A DNA stretch of 64,000 nucleotides from Pseudomonas sp. CROZ-RG-20F-R04-15 (GCF_022662375.1 NZ_JAKNQL010000004.1:124001-188000), one strand, 5' to 3'. Positions 39,216 through 50,110 are shown, counted from the first letter of the stretch. The notes: generated by a model not told the origin, from the letters alone. Numbers and translations: made by a program.

Positions 39216-39970
39216 TGCTCCGACAGGTATTGCTGATATTCCGGCGTACCGGGATAGAGTCGTTTTAATTGCAGGCCATAACTGGCGGCCTTGTCGCGAT
39301 CTTCAAACACTTTTGCCAGCCGAACGCCGAGCAATAGACTACGTGCATTTTGTTCGGTCAGCAGGCTGAAACGGTCGTAATAGTCACGTGCGGGCACATA
39401 ATGCCTGTCTTCGAAGGACAACTCAGCCATTTCCAGCAATGCGCGCGGTTGTTGACGATTCAAACGCAGTGCCTTTTCCAGCTGCTGCTGCGCCAGATCA
39501 CGCTGACCGAGCTTCGCGGCGGTCATGCCGAGGTTTTCGAACACACGCGAACGCTCAGGATACAGGGTATCGGCGGCGGCCTGTTCAAAACGCTCGTAGG
39601 CTTCTTTATAACGCTGTTGTTCGTAGAGAAAACTGCCGTAGTTGTTGAGGATGCGCGCATCGGCGGGACGGGAGGACAAAGCCTTGCGGAAGTGCTCGTC
39701 GGCCAGCTCAGGCTCCATTTCGGACTGAAACACCAAGCCGAGGGCCGCGTTGGCATCAGGATCGGAACCGTCGATGTCCAGCGCCTTCTTCAGCGGTACC
39801 TTGGCCCGCTCGGTCATGCCTTGCTGCAAGTATCCCAGCCCCAGCTGCACGTAGGCAGCCCGCGCTTCATCGCGGCCCTTGCTGGTCTTCATCGGGTTGT
39901 AGTCACCCGACAGGACACAACCAGCACACAGACTGGCCAACAGCAACAGCAGCGCAAAGCGCAGGGACAT
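39212..39970 (-). CDS. pilF: Type IV pilus pilotin PilF (PilW)
   Basis: A 252-residue lipoprotein with lipobox CAGC and tandem TPR repeats, such as ARAAYVQLGLGYLQQG and PDANAALGLVFQ. It escorts the PilQ secretin to the outer membrane for type IV pilus assembly. Its coupling to rodZ and closeness to rlmN is the usual Pseudomonas order. Confidence 0.95.
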   Translation of the reverse strand: MSLRFALLLLLASLCAGCVLSGDYNPMKTSKGRDEARAAYVQLGLGYLQQGMTERAKVPLKKALDIDGSDPDANAALGLVFQSEMEPELADEHFRKALSSRPADARILNNYGSFLYEQQRYKEAYERFEQAAADTLYPERSRVFENLGMTAAKLGQRDLAQQQLEKALRLNRQQPRALLEMAELSFEDRHYVPARDYYDRFSLLTEQNARSLLLGVRLAKVFEDRDKAASYGLQLKRLYPGTPEYQQYLSEQ

Positions 39971-39982
39971 AGAGATCCTCTC

Positions 39983-41131
39983 TTAGTTAGTGTTCGCGGC
40001 GTTCTGTGCCAGATCGCTGTCGGCGCTCAACTCGCGCACGGCGATGTAACGTTCGCTGCGACGGGTGCGATCCAGCACCTGCCCTACCAATTGACCACAT
40101 GCAGCGTCGATGTCTTCACCACGGGTGGTGCGGACAGTGACGTTGAAACCGGCCTGATGCAACTGATCCTGGAAACGACGGATCGCGTTGTTGCTCGGAC
40201 GCTCGTACCCGGAATGCGGGAACGGGTTGAACGGAATCAGGTTGATCTTGCACGGAATGTTCTTCAGCAGCTCGATCATCTCGACGGCGTGTTCAACCTT
40301 GTCGTTGATGTCTTTGAGCAAGGTGTACTCGATGGTCAGCACGCGTTTTTCGCCCAGGGACGACATGTAGCGCTGGCACGACTCGAGCAGCATCTTAAGC
40401 GGATACTTCTTGTTGATCGGCACCAATTGGTTACGCAATGCGTCATTCGGTGCGTGCAGCGACAACGCCAGGGACACGTCGATGTGCTTGGCCAGCTCAT
40501 CGATCATCGGCACCACACCCGACGTGGACAGGGTCACGCGGCGCTTGGAGATCCCGTAGCCGAGGTCATCCATCATCAGATGCATGGCGGCGACGACGTT
40601 GTCGAAGTTCAGCAGCGGCTCACCCATGCCCATCATCACCACGTTGGTGATGGCACGGTCGACGGTTGCCGGGACGCTGCCGAAAGATTTGTTGGCAATC
40701 CACACCTGGCCGATGACTTCGGCGGCGGTGAGGTTGCTATTGAAGCCTTGCTTGCCGGTGGAGCAGAAACTGCAATCCAGGGCACAGCCTGCCTGGGACG
40801 AAACGCACAGAGTGCCGCGTTTGCCCTGGGGAATGTATACGGTCTCGACGCAGCTGCCGGACGCCACGCGCACCACCCACTTACGGGTGCCGTCGCTGGA
40901 GATGTCCTCGCTGACCACTTCCGGACCACGGACTTCAGCAATAACCTTGAGCTTGTCGCGCAAGGCCTTGCTGACGTTCGTCATGGCGTCGAAATCATCG
41001 ACGCCAAAGTGGTGAATCCATTTCATTACCTGACCGGCACGGAAACGCTTCTCCCCGATTGAGTCGAAGAATTTTTCCATTTCCTGTTGAGTCAGACCCA
41101 GCAGGTTGGTTTTTACAGTCGATGTAGTCAT
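39983..41131 (-). CDS. rlmN: Dual-specificity rRNA/tRNA methyltransferase RlmN
   Basis: Radical-SAM enzyme that methylates C2 of A2503 in 23S rRNA and A37 of some tRNAs. It has 382 residues. The cluster motif is CALDCSFC (CxxxCxxC), and the methyl-carrying Cys is in [10 protein letters not shown] near the C-terminus. Start [13 protein letters not shown]. It lies between ndk and pilF on one strand. Confidence 0.98.
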   Translation of the reverse strand: MTTSTVKTNLLGLTQQEMEKFFDSIGEKRFRAGQVMKWIHHFGVDDFDAMTNVSKALRDKLKVIAEVRGPEVVSEDISSDGTRKWVVRVASGSCVETVYIPQGKRGTLCVSSQAGCALDCSFCSTGKQGFNSNLTAAEVIGQVWIANKSFGSVPATVDRAITNVVMMGMGEPLLNFDNVVAAMHLMMDDLGYGISKRRVTLSTSGVVPMIDELAKHIDVSLALSLHAPNDALRNQLVPINKKYPLKMLLESCQRYMSSLGEKRVLTIEYTLLKDINDKVEHAVEMIELLKNIPCKINLIPFNPFPHSGYERPSNNAIRRFQDQLHQAGFNVTVRTTRGEDIDAACGQLVGQVLDRTRRSERYIAVRELSADSDLAQNAANTN

Positions 41132-41159
41132 GGATTCACCTTCACTCTTAAGCCAATGC

Positions 41160-41585
41160 TTAGCGAGTGGTTACTTCAGTAGCTGCGAAGAAGTACGAGA
41201 TTTCACGAGCAGCTGCGGCTTCGGAGTCCGAACCGTGAACAGCGTTGGCGTCGATGGAATCAGCGAAGTCAGCGCGGATGGTGCCGGCAGCAGCTTCTTT
41301 AGGGTTGGTAGCGCCCATCAGCTCACGGTTCAGAGCGATAGCGTTTTCGCCTTCCAGAACCTGAACAACAACAGGACCGGAGATCATGAAAGCAACCAGG
41401 TCGCCGAAGAAACCACGAGCGCTGTGCTCAGCGTAGAAGCCTTCAGCTTCAGCTTTGGACAGTTGCTTCAGTTTCGAAGCTACAACGCGCAGGCCGGCTT
41501 TTTCGAAACGGGTGGTGATTTCGCCGATGACGTTTTTTGCAACAGCGTCAGGCTTGATGATGGAGAAAGTGCGTTGAACAGCCAT
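41160..41585 (-). CDS. ndk: Nucleoside diphosphate kinase
   Basis: Balances nucleoside triphosphates by phosphate transfer through a phospho-His. It has 141 residues; His117 in NAVHGSDS is the active residue and KPDAV binds the nucleotide. Length and motifs are complete. It follows iscX and precedes rlmN in the same direction. Confidence 0.98.
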   Translation of the reverse strand: MAVQRTFSIIKPDAVAKNVIGEITTRFEKAGLRVVASKLKQLSKAEAEGFYAEHSARGFFGDLVAFMISGPVVVQVLEGENAIALNRELMGATNPKEAAAGTIRADFADSIDANAVHGSDSEAAAAREISYFFAATEVTTR

Positions 41586-41672
41586 GGTGTAACTCCAGAA
41601 ACGGTAATTTGCGAAAAATTAAACCCGCGAATTATACGCGGGTTCTTGGGTATTGCCTAACCTGCGAGACGA

Positions 41673-41873
41673 TCAGTCCAATTCTTTGGCCCAGAGCTCC
41701 TGAACCGCTTCCAGCACCTTCTCGCCGACACGGCCAGAAGTACTATCGAATTCAGGCAGATCCAGGATCATCTGCTGCAGACGAACAAAACCTACAGAGT
41801 ACGGATCGACGCCGGCATGGGCCTCGGCCAATTCTTCTGCAATACGTTGAACATCATTCCAACCGTAGCTCAT
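41673..41873 (-). CDS. iscX: Fe-S assembly protein IscX
   Basis: A 66-residue acidic protein starting MSYGWNDVQRIAEELAE. In E. coli IscX binds IscS and modulates iron supply and desulfurase rate. It is the last gene of the isc operon and has the expected length. Confidence 0.95.
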   Translation of the reverse strand: MSYGWNDVQRIAEELAEAHAGVDPYSVGFVRLQQMILDLPEFDSTSGRVGEKVLEAVQELWAKELD

Positions 41874-41887
41874 GACAGTCTTACCAG

Positions 41888-42229
41888 TCAGTGCGGCGCT
41901 TCAGCCGCATGGTTAAGCGAATATTTCGGAATTTCGACGGTGATGTCTTCTTCACCGACGATAGCCTGGCAAGCCAGACGCGATTGCGCTTCCAGACCCC
42001 AGGCGCGATCGAGGAAGTCTTCTTCCAGCTCGTCAGCCTCTTCCATCGAGTCGAAACCCTCGCGGATGATGCAGTGGCAGGTGGTGCAAGCACACACGCC
42101 GCCGCAGGCGCTTTCCATCTCGATGTGGTGTTCGTGGGCCAGTTCGAGAATCGATGTGCCGGGCGCAGCCTCGACCACCATGCCTTCAGGGCAGAACTTC
42201 TCGTGGGGCAGAAAAATGACCTGCGGCAT
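41888..42229 (-). CDS. fdx: 2Fe-2S ferredoxin of the Isc system
   Basis: A 113-residue adrenodoxin-type ferredoxin. Cluster ligands are C42, C48, C51 (in ACGGVCACTTC) and C87 in RLACQA. It gives electrons during cluster assembly on IscU. Its ATG overlaps the last bases of hscA, so expression is coupled. Confidence 0.97.
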   Translation of the reverse strand: MPQVIFLPHEKFCPEGMVVEAAPGTSILELAHEHHIEMESACGGVCACTTCHCIIREGFDSMEEADELEEDFLDRAWGLEAQSRLACQAIVGEEDITVEIPKYSLNHAAEAPH

Positions 42230-44094
42230 CAGATATCCTCGATTTCATTCAGATTGCGCCCCGACAGAGCGGCTTTCACCGTCAGATCCATGCGGCGGGC
42301 AGCAAAAGCATCGGTCACTTGCGACAGACGCTTGGTCTGCTGCTCGATGGCGTAACCATCGGTACCTTTCATCAGTTCGGCCAATTCCTGCAGCTGCAGG
42401 TCGATGACCATGCGCTCTTCGGCGTCGAGCAAACGCTCGCCATCCACCTCAAGAGCGCCCTGCACCGCTTCGATCAAGCGCTGGGCGTCGACTTGCTGCT
42501 CACGCAGAACGCGGGCGACCTTGTCGTCATTGGCGTGCTGGAACGAATCTTTGAGCATCTTGGCGATTTCGCCGTCGGTCAGACCGTAGGACGGCTTGAC
42601 CTGAATGCTCGCCTCAACGCCCGAACCCAGTTCACGGGCAGAAACGCTGAGCAGACCGTCGGCATCGACCTGGAAGGTCACGCGAATTTTCGCCGCACCG
42701 GCGACCATCGCCGGAATACCGCGCAATTCGAAGCGCGCCAGCGAGCGGCAGTCGCTGATCAGTTCGCGCTCGCCCTGCAGCACGTGGATCGCCATGGCCG
42801 ACTGGCCGTCTTTGTACGTAGTGAAATCTTGTGCACGAGCGACAGGAATGGTGGTGTTGCGCGGAATCACCTTCTCCATCAGGCCGCCCATCGTTTCCAG
42901 CCCCAGGGACAGTGGAATCACGTCGAGCAGCAGCAGTTCGCCGCCATCACGCTTGTTGCCAGCCAGGGTATCGGCCTGGATCGCGGCACCGATGGCCACC
43001 ACTTGATCCGGATCGATTTCAGTCAGAGGCTGACGACCGAAGGCTTCGGCAACGGCTTGGCGAACGCGCGGCACGCGCGTCGAACCGCCGACCATGACCA
43101 CGGCGTGCACATCTTCCAGCTCGACGCCGGAATCGCGAACGGCGCGGCGGCAGGCTTTGAGGCTGCGCGCGACCATTGGCTCGATCAGCGCATCGAAGGC
43201 TTCACGGGTCAGCGGTGCTTTCCAGTCGCCGTAAGCCACTTCAACGCTGGCCGCATCGGTCAGGGCTTCTTTGGCCGCGCAAGCGGTTTGCAGCAGATTG
43301 CGTTGTGCGCCCGGATCGAGATCGGCAGACAGGCCGGCGCTCTCGATGATCCAGCCGGCAATCGCGTGATCGAAGTCATCGCCGCCCAGCGCGCTGTCGC
43401 CGCCAGTGGCCAGAACTTCGAAAACACCGCCGGTCAGACGCAGAATGGAAATATCGAAAGTACCGCCACCCAGGTCATAAATCGCAACCAAGCCTTCAGC
43501 GTGCTGATCCAGACCGTATGCCACGGCGGCGGCGGTCGGCTCATTGAGCAAACGCAGCACGTTCAGACCGGCGAGTTTGGCCGCATCCTTGGTGGCTTGA
43601 CGCTGAGCATCATCGAAATACGCTGGAACGGTGATTACCGCGCCAACCAGCTCGCCACCCAGGGTCGCTTCAGCACGCTGACGCAGGACTTTAAGGATGT
43701 CGGCAGAAACTTCGACCGGGCTTTTCGGGCCCTGCACGGTGTCGATGAACGGCATGTGCGATTCGCCACCGACAAAGCGGTATGGCAGTTGCTCGCCCAA
43801 TTGCTTGACGTCGGACAGACCACGACCCATCAAGCGCTTGACCGACAGCACGGTGTTCAAAGGATCGGAAGCGGCAGCCAGTTTGGCCGACTCGCCAACT
43901 TCGACGCGATCGGCGTGGTAACGCACAGCAGACGGCAGGATGACCTGCCCGTTTGCGTCGGCCAACGGCTCGGAAAGACCACTGCGCAACGCAGCGACCA
44001 GCGAATTGGTAGTGCCCAGGTCGATACCCACAGCCAGACGACGCTGGTGCGGTTGAGGACTTTGGCCGGGTTCGGCGATCTGCAGTAGAGCCAT
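42229..44094 (-). CDS. hscA: Hsp70-family chaperone HscA
   Basis: Specialised Hsp70 that, with HscB, moves the nascent cluster from IscU to acceptor proteins. It has 621 residues: nucleotide-binding domain with [12 protein letters not shown] and [11 protein letters not shown], then a substrate-binding domain that recognises the LPPVK loop of IscU. It ends at the fdx start. Nothing unusual. Confidence 0.98.
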   Translation of the reverse strand: MALLQIAEPGQSPQPHQRRLAVGIDLGTTNSLVAALRSGLSEPLADANGQVILPSAVRYHADRVEVGESAKLAAASDPLNTVLSVKRLMGRGLSDVKQLGEQLPYRFVGGESHMPFIDTVQGPKSPVEVSADILKVLRQRAEATLGGELVGAVITVPAYFDDAQRQATKDAAKLAGLNVLRLLNEPTAAAVAYGLDQHAEGLVAIYDLGGGTFDISILRLTGGVFEVLATGGDSALGGDDFDHAIAGWIIESAGLSADLDPGAQRNLLQTACAAKEALTDAASVEVAYGDWKAPLTREAFDALIEPMVARSLKACRRAVRDSGVELEDVHAVVMVGGSTRVPRVRQAVAEAFGRQPLTEIDPDQVVAIGAAIQADTLAGNKRDGGELLLLDVIPLSLGLETMGGLMEKVIPRNTTIPVARAQDFTTYKDGQSAMAIHVLQGERELISDCRSLARFELRGIPAMVAGAAKIRVTFQVDADGLLSVSARELGSGVEASIQVKPSYGLTDGEIAKMLKDSFQHANDDKVARVLREQQVDAQRLIEAVQGALEVDGERLLDAEERMVIDLQLQELAELMKGTDGYAIEQQTKRLSQVTDAFAARRMDLTVKAALSGRNLNEIEDI

Positions 44095-44145
44095 GGTAAT
44101 CAGGTCTTGTCTGTCTATCAGGCGTGCAATCAGGGCAGCACTGGG

Positions 44146-44667
44146 TTAATCGTCGAGGCGCTCTTCTAACTGGCGCACTTCGTAGGTGAGCTTGTCGAGG
44201 AACTGCATGCGCCGCATCAGGCGTTCGGCCTGTTCGCGTTGCGCTGCATCATCCCAACAGGCTGCGAAGCTTTCGTTGAGTTCTTCCTGAGCCACTTTCA
44301 GACGACGCTTGAATACCGCGACACCGTCGAGGTCGGCACTGTCCTGGAGGTCTTCGAGTTCTTCGCGCCATTGCATCTGCTGCAGAAGAAACTCGGGATC
44401 ATGGACAGTGACTTCCATCGGCACTTCATGCCCGCTGATGGCCAGCAGGTAGCGCGCGCGTTGGGCCGGACTCTTGAGCGTCTGATAGGCGTCGTTGAGC
44501 CGCGCAGACTGCTCGAGTGCCGAGCGCTGCTCACGCTCGGAAGCGTCGGCGAAGCGGTCAGGATGAACGCCGCGCGCCAACTCACGATAGCGCGTGGCCA
44601 ACTGCTCGAGATCCAGACGGAAACCCGGTTGCAGCTCGAATAAAGCGAAATGACAAGGAATACCCAC
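44146..44667 (-). CDS. hscB: J-domain co-chaperone HscB
   Basis: A 173-residue co-chaperone: N-terminal J domain with the HPD motif in [10 protein letters not shown] that triggers HscA ATPase, and a C-terminal helical domain that binds IscU. The GTG start at 44667 ([11 protein letters not shown]) matches the usual N-terminus; an upstream in-frame ATG would overlap iscA. It lies between iscA and hscA. Confidence 0.95.
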   Translation of the reverse strand: MGIPCHFALFELQPGFRLDLEQLATRYRELARGVHPDRFADASEREQRSALEQSARLNDAYQTLKSPAQRARYLLAISGHEVPMEVTVHDPEFLLQQMQWREELEDLQDSADLDGVAVFKRRLKVAQEELNESFAACWDDAAQREQAERLMRRMQFLDKLTYEVRQLEERLDD

Positions 44668-44675
44668 GACAAGCC

Positions 44676-44999
44676 TCAGATGTTGAAGCTTTCGCCGCAG
44701 CCACATTCACCGCGTACGTTGGGGTTGTTGAACTTGAAGCCTTCGTTCAACCCTTCCTTGACGAAATCGAGCTCGGTGCCGTCCAGGTAGGCCAGGCTTT
44801 TCGGGTCGATGATCACTTTTTCGCCGTGACTCTCGAACACCTGATCCTCTGCAACCACCTCGTCGACAAACTCCAGCACGTAGGCAAGGCCGGAACAGCC
44901 TGTGGTGCGAACACCCAGACGAATCCCTTCACCTTTGCCGCGCCCGTCGAGGGAGCGCCGCACGTGTCGAGCAGCCGCTTCTGTCATGCTGATAGCCAT
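44676..44999 (-). CDS. iscA: A-type Fe-S carrier IscA
   Basis: A 107-residue carrier that delivers iron-sulfur clusters to apoproteins. The three conserved cysteines are in TGCSGLAY and the C-terminal GECGCGESF. Start [14 protein letters not shown] at 44999 is preferred over an ATG eight codons earlier, which has no ribosome site. Confidence 0.96.
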   Translation of the reverse strand: MAISMTEAAARHVRRSLDGRGKGEGIRLGVRTTGCSGLAYVLEFVDEVVAEDQVFESHGEKVIIDPKSLAYLDGTELDFVKEGLNEGFKFNNPNVRGECGCGESFNI

Positions 45000-45033
45000 C
45001 GGTGACTCCTTACTCGTCGCCAAATCCTGAAAG

Positions 45034-45420
45034 TCAGATCAAGCCTTTCTTCTGCTTGTAATCGCGAACAGCCGCTTTGATAGCGTCTTCAGCCAGTACC
45101 GAGCAGTGAATCTTCACTGGCGGCAAGGCCAGTTCTTCGGCCAGCTGAGTGTTCTTGATGGTTTCTGCTTCGTCCAGGGTCTTGCCCTTCATCCACTCGG
45201 TGGCGAGGGAGCTGGAGGCGATAGCCGAACCGCAACCGTAGGTCTTGAACTTGGCATCTTCGATGATGCCTGCTTCGTTGACCTTGATTTGCAGACGCAT
45301 CACGTCGCCGCATGCCGGAGCGCCGACCATGCCGGTGCCGACATCAGGATCTTCCGCGTTCATCTTGCCGACGTTGCGCGGGTTTTCGTAGTGGTCGATG
45401 ACCTTTTCGCTGTAAGCCAT
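45034..45420 (-). CDS. iscU: Fe-S cluster scaffold IscU
   Basis: A 128-residue scaffold on which clusters are built. The three ligand cysteines are in [18 protein letters not shown] and [10 protein letters not shown], and LPPVK is the HscA recognition loop. Start [18 protein letters not shown] is canonical. It is 101 bases downstream of iscS. Confidence 0.98.
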   Translation of the reverse strand: MAYSEKVIDHYENPRNVGKMNAEDPDVGTGMVGAPACGDVMRLQIKVNEAGIIEDAKFKTYGCGSAIASSSLATEWMKGKTLDEAETIKNTQLAEELALPPVKIHCSVLAEDAIKAAVRDYKQKKGLI

Positions 45421-45521
45421 GATTCTCAATCCTCACTCATCAGGGCCGCTCTTGAGACCCTGCAACTGCGCTGCGTAAACCGCCGCGTCGCTACAGGATC
45501 TGTATCTGGCGGCTTCTATAT

Positions 45522-46736
45522 TTAGTGTGCCGCCCACTCGATTTTCGAGATATCGACGCCGTCTTTGTACATGTCCCACAGCGGCGACAAAGCGCGCAGC
45601 TTGGTAACGGCCTCGCAGACTTTCTGCGCGGCGTAGTCGATTTCTTCTTCGGTGGTGAAACGGCCGAAGGTGAAACGGATCGAGCTGTGTGCCAGTTCGT
45701 CGTTGCGGCCCAGGGCGCGCAGTACGTACGAAGGCTCCAGCGACGCCGAGGTGCAGGCCGAACCGGACGATACCGCCAGATCCTTGAGTGCCATGATCAG
45801 CGACTCGCCTTCAACGTAGTTGAAGCTCAGGTTCAGGTTGTGCGGCACGCGGGCGCTCAGGCTGCCGTTGACGTACAGCTCTTCCAGATGCTCGACCTGC
45901 TTGTAGAAGCGGTCGCTCAAGGCTTTGATGCGGACGTTTTCGGCGGCCATGTCTTCTTTGGCTACGCGGAACGCTTCACCCATGCCGACGATCTGGTGGG
46001 TCGCCAGAGTACCGGAACGCATGCCGCGCTCGTGACCGCCGCCGTGCATGGTCGCTTCGATGCGCACACGCGGCTTGCGGCTGACGTACAGCGCGCCAAT
46101 GCCTTTAGGGCCGTAGGTCTTGTGGGCGGAGAACGACATCATGTCGACTTTCAGCTTCTGCAGGTCGATGTCGACCTTGCCAGTGGACTGAGCAGCGTCG
46201 ACGTGGAACAGAATGCCCTTGGCGCGGAGCATTTCGCCGATCGCGGCGATGTCGTTGATGGTGCCGATTTCGTTGTTCACGTGCATCACGGAGACCAGAA
46301 TAGTGTCTTCGCGCAGTGCAGCTTCAATCATCGCTGGAGTGATCAGACCGTCTTCGGTCGGCTCGAGGTAAGTGACCTCGAAACCTTCACGCTCCAGTTG
46401 GCGCATGGTGTCGAGGACAGCCTTGTGCTCAATCTTGGAGGTGATCAGGTGCTTGCCCTTGGAGGCGTAGAAATGTGCCGCACCCTTGATAGCCAGGTTG
46501 TCGGACTCGGTAGCGCCCGAGGTCCAGACGATTTCGCGCGGATCGGCGTTGACCAGATCGGCCACCTGACGACGGGCGTTTTCGACGGACTCTTCAGCCT
46601 TCCAGCCGAATACGTGGGAACGGGACGCCGGGTTACCGAAGTTTCCGTCGACCAGCAGGCATTCACTCATTTTTTGCGCAACACGCGGATCAACCGGGGT
46701 GGTCGCAGAGTAATCAAGGTAAATCGGCAATTTCAT
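45522..46736 (-). CDS. iscS: Cysteine desulfurase IscS
   Basis: PLP enzyme that takes sulfur from cysteine for Fe-S clusters and tRNA thiolation. It has 404 residues, the usual length. The PLP Lys is in [12 protein letters not shown] and the persulfide Cys in [10 protein letters not shown]. It lies 47 bases after iscR in the isc operon. Confidence 0.98.
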   Translation of the reverse strand: MKLPIYLDYSATTPVDPRVAQKMSECLLVDGNFGNPASRSHVFGWKAEESVENARRQVADLVNADPREIVWTSGATESDNLAIKGAAHFYASKGKHLITSKIEHKAVLDTMRQLEREGFEVTYLEPTEDGLITPAMIEAALREDTILVSVMHVNNEIGTINDIAAIGEMLRAKGILFHVDAAQSTGKVDIDLQKLKVDMMSFSAHKTYGPKGIGALYVSRKPRVRIEATMHGGGHERGMRSGTLATHQIVGMGEAFRVAKEDMAAENVRIKALSDRFYKQVEHLEELYVNGSLSARVPHNLNLSFNYVEGESLIMALKDLAVSSGSACTSASLEPSYVLRALGRNDELAHSSIRFTFGRFTTEEEIDYAAQKVCEAVTKLRALSPLWDMYKDGVDISKIEWAAH

Positions 46737-46783
46737 GGACTATCTCCTAAATCAGGGCTGGCGTGCCGCTAGCTCTCTGGCTG

Positions 46784-47275
46784 TCATTCGACGGCGGACG
46801 CTTCAATCTTGTCCAGGCGTGGCGCCTTGCTGTTGCAACGGCGCTGGTCCTGACGCTGGGCTACTTCTTGCACCTCACGGCGAGTCACAAGATCAGCCAA
46901 GCTGATACCACTTAGAAATTCGTGAATCTGCAGGCTCAAATCGCACCACAGATGGTGGGTCAGGCAGGTGTCGCCGGAATGGCAATCGCCTTGGCCCTGG
47001 CACTTGGTGGCATCAACCGATTCGTTTACCGCATCGATCACCTGGGCGACCTGGATGCCCTGCATGTCGCGGGACAACTGGTAGCCACCACCCGGACCGC
47101 GAACGCTGGAAACCAGGTTACTGCGGCGCAGCTTGGCGAACAGTTGTTCGAGGTAGGACAGGGAGATGCCTTGGCGCTCGGAGATATCGGCCAGGGACAC
47201 CGGCCCGTGCTGCGCGTGCAACGCCAGGTCAAGCATGGCGGTCACGGCGTATCGGCCTTTTGTAGTCAGTCGCAT
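46784..47275 (-). CDS. iscR: Fe-S-sensing transcription regulator IscR
   Basis: A 163-residue Rrf2-family regulator. N-terminal winged HTH ([18 protein letters not shown]) and three 2Fe-2S ligand cysteines in the [13 protein letters not shown] segment (about 92-104). With its cluster it represses the isc operon; without it other genes are controlled. First gene of the operon; its own promoter carries two IscR boxes, so it is autoregulated. Confidence 0.97.
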   Translation of the reverse strand: MRLTTKGRYAVTAMLDLALHAQHGPVSLADISERQGISLSYLEQLFAKLRRSNLVSSVRGPGGGYQLSRDMQGIQVAQVIDAVNESVDATKCQGQGDCHSGDTCLTHHLWCDLSLQIHEFLSGISLADLVTRREVQEVAQRQDQRRCNSKAPRLDKIEASAVE

Positions 47276-47306
47276 GGACAGTTACCACGGAGTTCAGAAT
47301 GGGGCG

Positions 47307-47335
47307 AGTATGCAATTCCCGAGTATTTAAGTCAA
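47307..47335 (-). promoter_or_regulatory. isc operon promoter
   Basis: On the minus strand TTGACT (47330-47335), 17-base spacer, CATACT (47307-47312). The minus-35 box and spacer are inside the proximal IscR box, which explains repression by bound holo-IscR. Confidence 0.75.
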
Positions 47336-47339
47336 CTTT
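47315..47339 (-). promoter_or_regulatory. IscR type 1 box, promoter-proximal
   Basis: On the minus strand the 25-base site contains GACTTAAATACTCGGGAAT, fitting the E. coli type 1 pattern GACT-N4-YAGT-CRRSTAT with small changes. It overlaps the minus-35 element of iscR. Confidence 0.7.
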
Positions 47340-47364
47340 AAGACCTAGTACTTTAGTCAGGATT
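47340..47364 (-). promoter_or_regulatory. IscR type 1 box, distal
   Basis: On the minus strand GACTAAAGTACTAGGTCTT, a second match to the type 1 pattern placed exactly 25 bases upstream of the first. Two adjacent sites are also found at the E. coli iscR promoter. Confidence 0.6.
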
Positions 47365-47433
47365 ACCCGCAAAAGAGCGCGCGCATCATAGCAAAGGCTG
47401 GCGGTATGCAGCCAGCAGTACCGCGTGATCGTT

Positions 47434-47501
47434 CTTCGCGAGCAAGCCCGCCCCCACAAGGGCAATACATTCCAATGTGGGAGCGAGCTTGCTCGCGAAG
47501 G
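47434..47501. repeat. REP doublet (REPIN), copy 4
   Basis: TTCGCGAGCAAGCCCGCCCC and the inverse GGAGCGAGCTTGCTCGCGAA. The left arm has drifted (CCCGCCCC in place of CTCGCTCC). It lies between cysE and iscR. Confidence 0.88.
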
Positions 47502-47513
47502 CAGCGGCGCGGT

Positions 47514-48293
47514 TTAGCTAGCCTGACTCTGATCCTTACCCTTCACGCAGGCGAAGTCTTCTTCACGCAGCTCAGGCAGATCTTTCGCACAGTAATTACT
47601 GCCCAGATCCTTCAGCGCGCCGCACATCCCCTCCAGACGCCCGTCCACCGCTTGCAGGTGATCGAGCAACTGACCGATGGCGCGCGCCACCGGGTCGGGC
47701 ATGTCTTCGCTGACGCCGTAGGCATCAAAACCGATCTTCTCGGCCATGGCCTTGCGCTTGGCGTCCTGCTCTTCGTCGGATTTGACGATGATGCGCCCCG
47801 GAATACCGACAACAGTGGCGCCCGGCGGCACTTCTTTAGTCACCACGGCGTTGGAACCGACCTTGGCACCAGCGCCGACCGTAAACGGGCCGAGCACCTT
47901 GGCGCCCGCCCCCACGACAACTCCGTCACCCAACGTCGGGTGGCGCTTGCCTTTGTTCCAACTGGTGCCGCCGAGGGTTACACCCTGATAAATGGTCACG
48001 TCATCGCCAATCTCGGCGGTTTCACCGATGACAATGCCCATGCCGTGGTCGATAAAGAAACGTCGACCAACCTTGGCCCCCGGATGAATTTCGATCCCGG
48101 TCAACCAGCGGCCGAAATTCGAAACCAGCCGCGCCAGCCATTTCAGTTCGTTGCGCCACAGCATGCCGGCCAATCGATGAATCCAGATCGCATGCATGCC
48201 GGGGTAGCAGGTCAGGACTTCAAAAGCGTTACGCGCCGCCGGGTCTCGATGGAACACGCTCTGGATATCTTCACGCAAACGCTCAAACATCAT
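47514..48293 (-). CDS. cysE: Serine O-acetyltransferase
   Basis: Makes O-acetylserine, the cysteine precursor; cysteine in turn feeds IscS. It has 259 residues: an N-terminal helical region ([14 protein letters not shown]), then a left-handed beta-helix of hexapeptide repeats with the catalytic [10 protein letters not shown] and the [12 protein letters not shown] stretch. The C-terminal tail is longer than minimal family members. It begins one base after trmJ ends, so the two are coupled. Confidence 0.96.
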   Translation of the reverse strand: MMFERLREDIQSVFHRDPAARNAFEVLTCYPGMHAIWIHRLAGMLWRNELKWLARLVSNFGRWLTGIEIHPGAKVGRRFFIDHGMGIVIGETAEIGDDVTIYQGVTLGGTSWNKGKRHPTLGDGVVVGAGAKVLGPFTVGAGAKVGSNAVVTKEVPPGATVVGIPGRIIVKSDEEQDAKRKAMAEKIGFDAYGVSEDMPDPVARAIGQLLDHLQAVDGRLEGMCGALKDLGSNYCAKDLPELREEDFACVKGKDQSQAS

Positions 48294-49064
48294 TTAGTCC
48301 TTCCGCTTAAGAAGCTCACCACGGGCCGCTTTCTGGGTTTCCGTGAGGATGCCACGCAAAATATTCATTTCCGCCCGGCTGACCGAGCTGCGTCCGTACA
48401 ACCGGCGCAGGCGCGCCATCAGGTGCCGTGGTTTTTCCGGATCGAGGAATTCGATGGCGACCAGCGTCTGTTCCAGATGCTCATAAAAGCGCTCCAGCTC
48501 ATCCATGGTCGCCAGCTCGGCGCTTTTCACCGAGGCCACTTCCTCTTTCTCGATCTTGCTCGGCTGACCTTGTGCGGCCAGCCAGGCCATGCGCACTTCG
48601 TAGCTCAACACCTGCACCGCCGCGCCGAGATTCAGCGAGCTGAACTCCGGGTCGGAGGGAATGTGCACGTGAAAGTGACATCGCTGCAGCTCGTCATTGG
48701 TCAGGCCGGAATCTTCACGACCAAACACCAGCGCAATTTCGGCGCCTTGCCCGGCCTCCTCAACCACTTTGGTCCCGCATTCGCGAGGGTCCAGCAGCGG
48801 CCAGGGGATTCGACGGTCACGGGCGCTGGTGCCAAGCACCAGATTGCAGCCGACCAAGGCATCTTCCAAGGTGGCGACGACTTGCGCGTTTTCAAGGATG
48901 TCACCGGCACCGGAGGCGCGAGCATCGGCCTCGTGATGCGGAAACAGGCGCGGTTCGACCAGCACCAGTCGCGACAGACCCATGTTTTTCATGGCGCGCG
49001 CGGCCCCGCCGATATTGCCGGGGTGGCTGGTATTGACCAGGACAACACGAATGTTCTGCAGCAA
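48294..49064 (-). CDS. trmJ: tRNA (Cm32/Um32) methyltransferase TrmJ
   Basis: SPOUT-class enzyme that 2'-O-methylates position 32 of tRNAs. It has 256 residues. N-terminal SPOUT domain with VLVNTSHPGNIGGAARAM and the knot motif ALVFGREDSGLTNDEL; C-terminal helical extension. It is divergent from suhB across 145 bases and heads the trmJ-cysE unit. Confidence 0.96.
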   Translation of the reverse strand: MLQNIRVVLVNTSHPGNIGGAARAMKNMGLSRLVLVEPRLFPHHEADARASGAGDILENAQVVATLEDALVGCNLVLGTSARDRRIPWPLLDPRECGTKVVEEAGQGAEIALVFGREDSGLTNDELQRCHFHVHIPSDPEFSSLNLGAAVQVLSYEVRMAWLAAQGQPSKIEKEEVASVKSAELATMDELERFYEHLEQTLVAIEFLDPEKPRHLMARLRRLYGRSSVSRAEMNILRGILTETQKAARGELLKRKD

Positions 49065-49144
49065 GGGAGGCGCTCTCGGACACAGGAAAGGGGTGCAAAT
49101 CTTACAGAACAGCCTACCGTTAAGCTATGAAAGCGAACAGCGTC

Positions 49145-49173
49145 CTTCACCTGAAGAAAAGTTCTGATAGAAT
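49145..49173 (+). promoter_or_regulatory. Candidate suhB promoter
   Basis: TTCACC (49146-49151), 16-base spacer, TAGAAT (49168-49173). A T-rich leader of about 30 bases follows to the ATG of suhB. Partial consensus. Confidence 0.45.
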
Positions 49174-49209
49174 GCGCGGCTTTCTTTAACAACCTTAGGT
49201 GACACATCC

Positions 49210-50028
49210 ATGCAGCCCATGCTGAATATCGCGCTGCGCGCCGCCCGCAGCGCCAGTGAACTGATCTTCCGCTCCATCGAGCGCCTGGATACCATCAAGG
49301 TCGACGAAAAAGACGCCAAGGATTATGTATCCGAGGTCGATCGCGCCGCTGAACAGAAAATCATCGATGCCCTGCGCAAGGCTTACCCGAACCACTCCAT
49401 CCGCGGCGAAGAGACCGGCCTGCACGCCGGCACCGGCATCGAAGGCGAAGAGTACCTGTGGATCATCGACCCACTGGACGGCACCACCAACTTCCTGCGC
49501 GGCATTCCTCACTTCGCCGTCAGCATCGCCTGCAAATACCGTGGTCGCCTGGAACACGCAGTGGTTCTGGACCCGGTTCGCCAGGAAGAATTCACCGCCA
49601 GCCGTGGTCGCGGCGCCCAACTGAACGGTCGTCGTTTGCGCGTCAGCGGTCGCACCAGCCTTGACGGCGCCCTGCTGGGTACTGGCTTTCCGTTCCGTGA
49701 CGATCAAATGGACAACCTGGAAAACTACCTAGGCATGTTCCGCGCTCTGGTTGGCCAGACTGCCGGCATCCGCCGCGCCGGTTCGGCAAGCCTGGACCTG
49801 GCTTACGTGGCTGCCGGTCGTTTCGATGCGTTCTGGGAGTCGGGCCTGTCCGAGTGGGACATGGCTGCAGGCGCCTTGCTGATTCAAGAAGCCGGCGGCC
49901 TGGTGAGCGACTTCACCGGCGGTCACGACTTCCTTGAAAAAGGCCACATCGTTGCCGGTAACACCAAATGCTTCAAGGCAGTTCTGACGGCGATCCAGCC
50001 GCACCTGCCGGCTTCGCTGAAGCGCTAA
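49210..50028 (+). CDS. suhB: Inositol monophosphatase SuhB
   Basis: A 272-residue Mg-dependent phosphatase of the IMPase family, with GEETG, IDPLDGTTNF and the C-terminal SEWDMAAGALLIQEAGG metal-binding motifs. In E. coli SuhB is also part of the rRNA antitermination complex, and in P. aeruginosa it affects virulence gene expression. A strong terminator follows. Confidence 0.97.
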   Translation: MQPMLNIALRAARSASELIFRSIERLDTIKVDEKDAKDYVSEVDRAAEQKIIDALRKAYPNHSIRGEETGLHAGTGIEGEEYLWIIDPLDGTTNFLRGIPHFAVSIACKYRGRLEHAVVLDPVRQEEFTASRGRGAQLNGRRLRVSGRTSLDGALLGTGFPFRDDQMDNLENYLGMFRALVGQTAGIRRAGSASLDLAYVAAGRFDAFWESGLSEWDMAAGALLIQEAGGLVSDFTGGHDFLEKGHIVAGNTKCFKAVLTAIQPHLPASLKR

Positions 50029-50042
50029 GCTTCCCGCGAAAC

Positions 50043-50072
50043 GAAAAAAGCACCCTTCGGGGTGCTTTTTTT
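50043..50072. terminator. suhB terminator
   Basis: AAAAAAGCACCC-TTCG-GGGTGCTTTTTTT: tetraloop stem with flanking A and T tracts, 15 bases after the suhB stop. Confidence 0.95.
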
Positions 50073-50110
50073 ATGTCTGGAATTCGATCTTCAGATCACC
50101 AAGATCTTCA

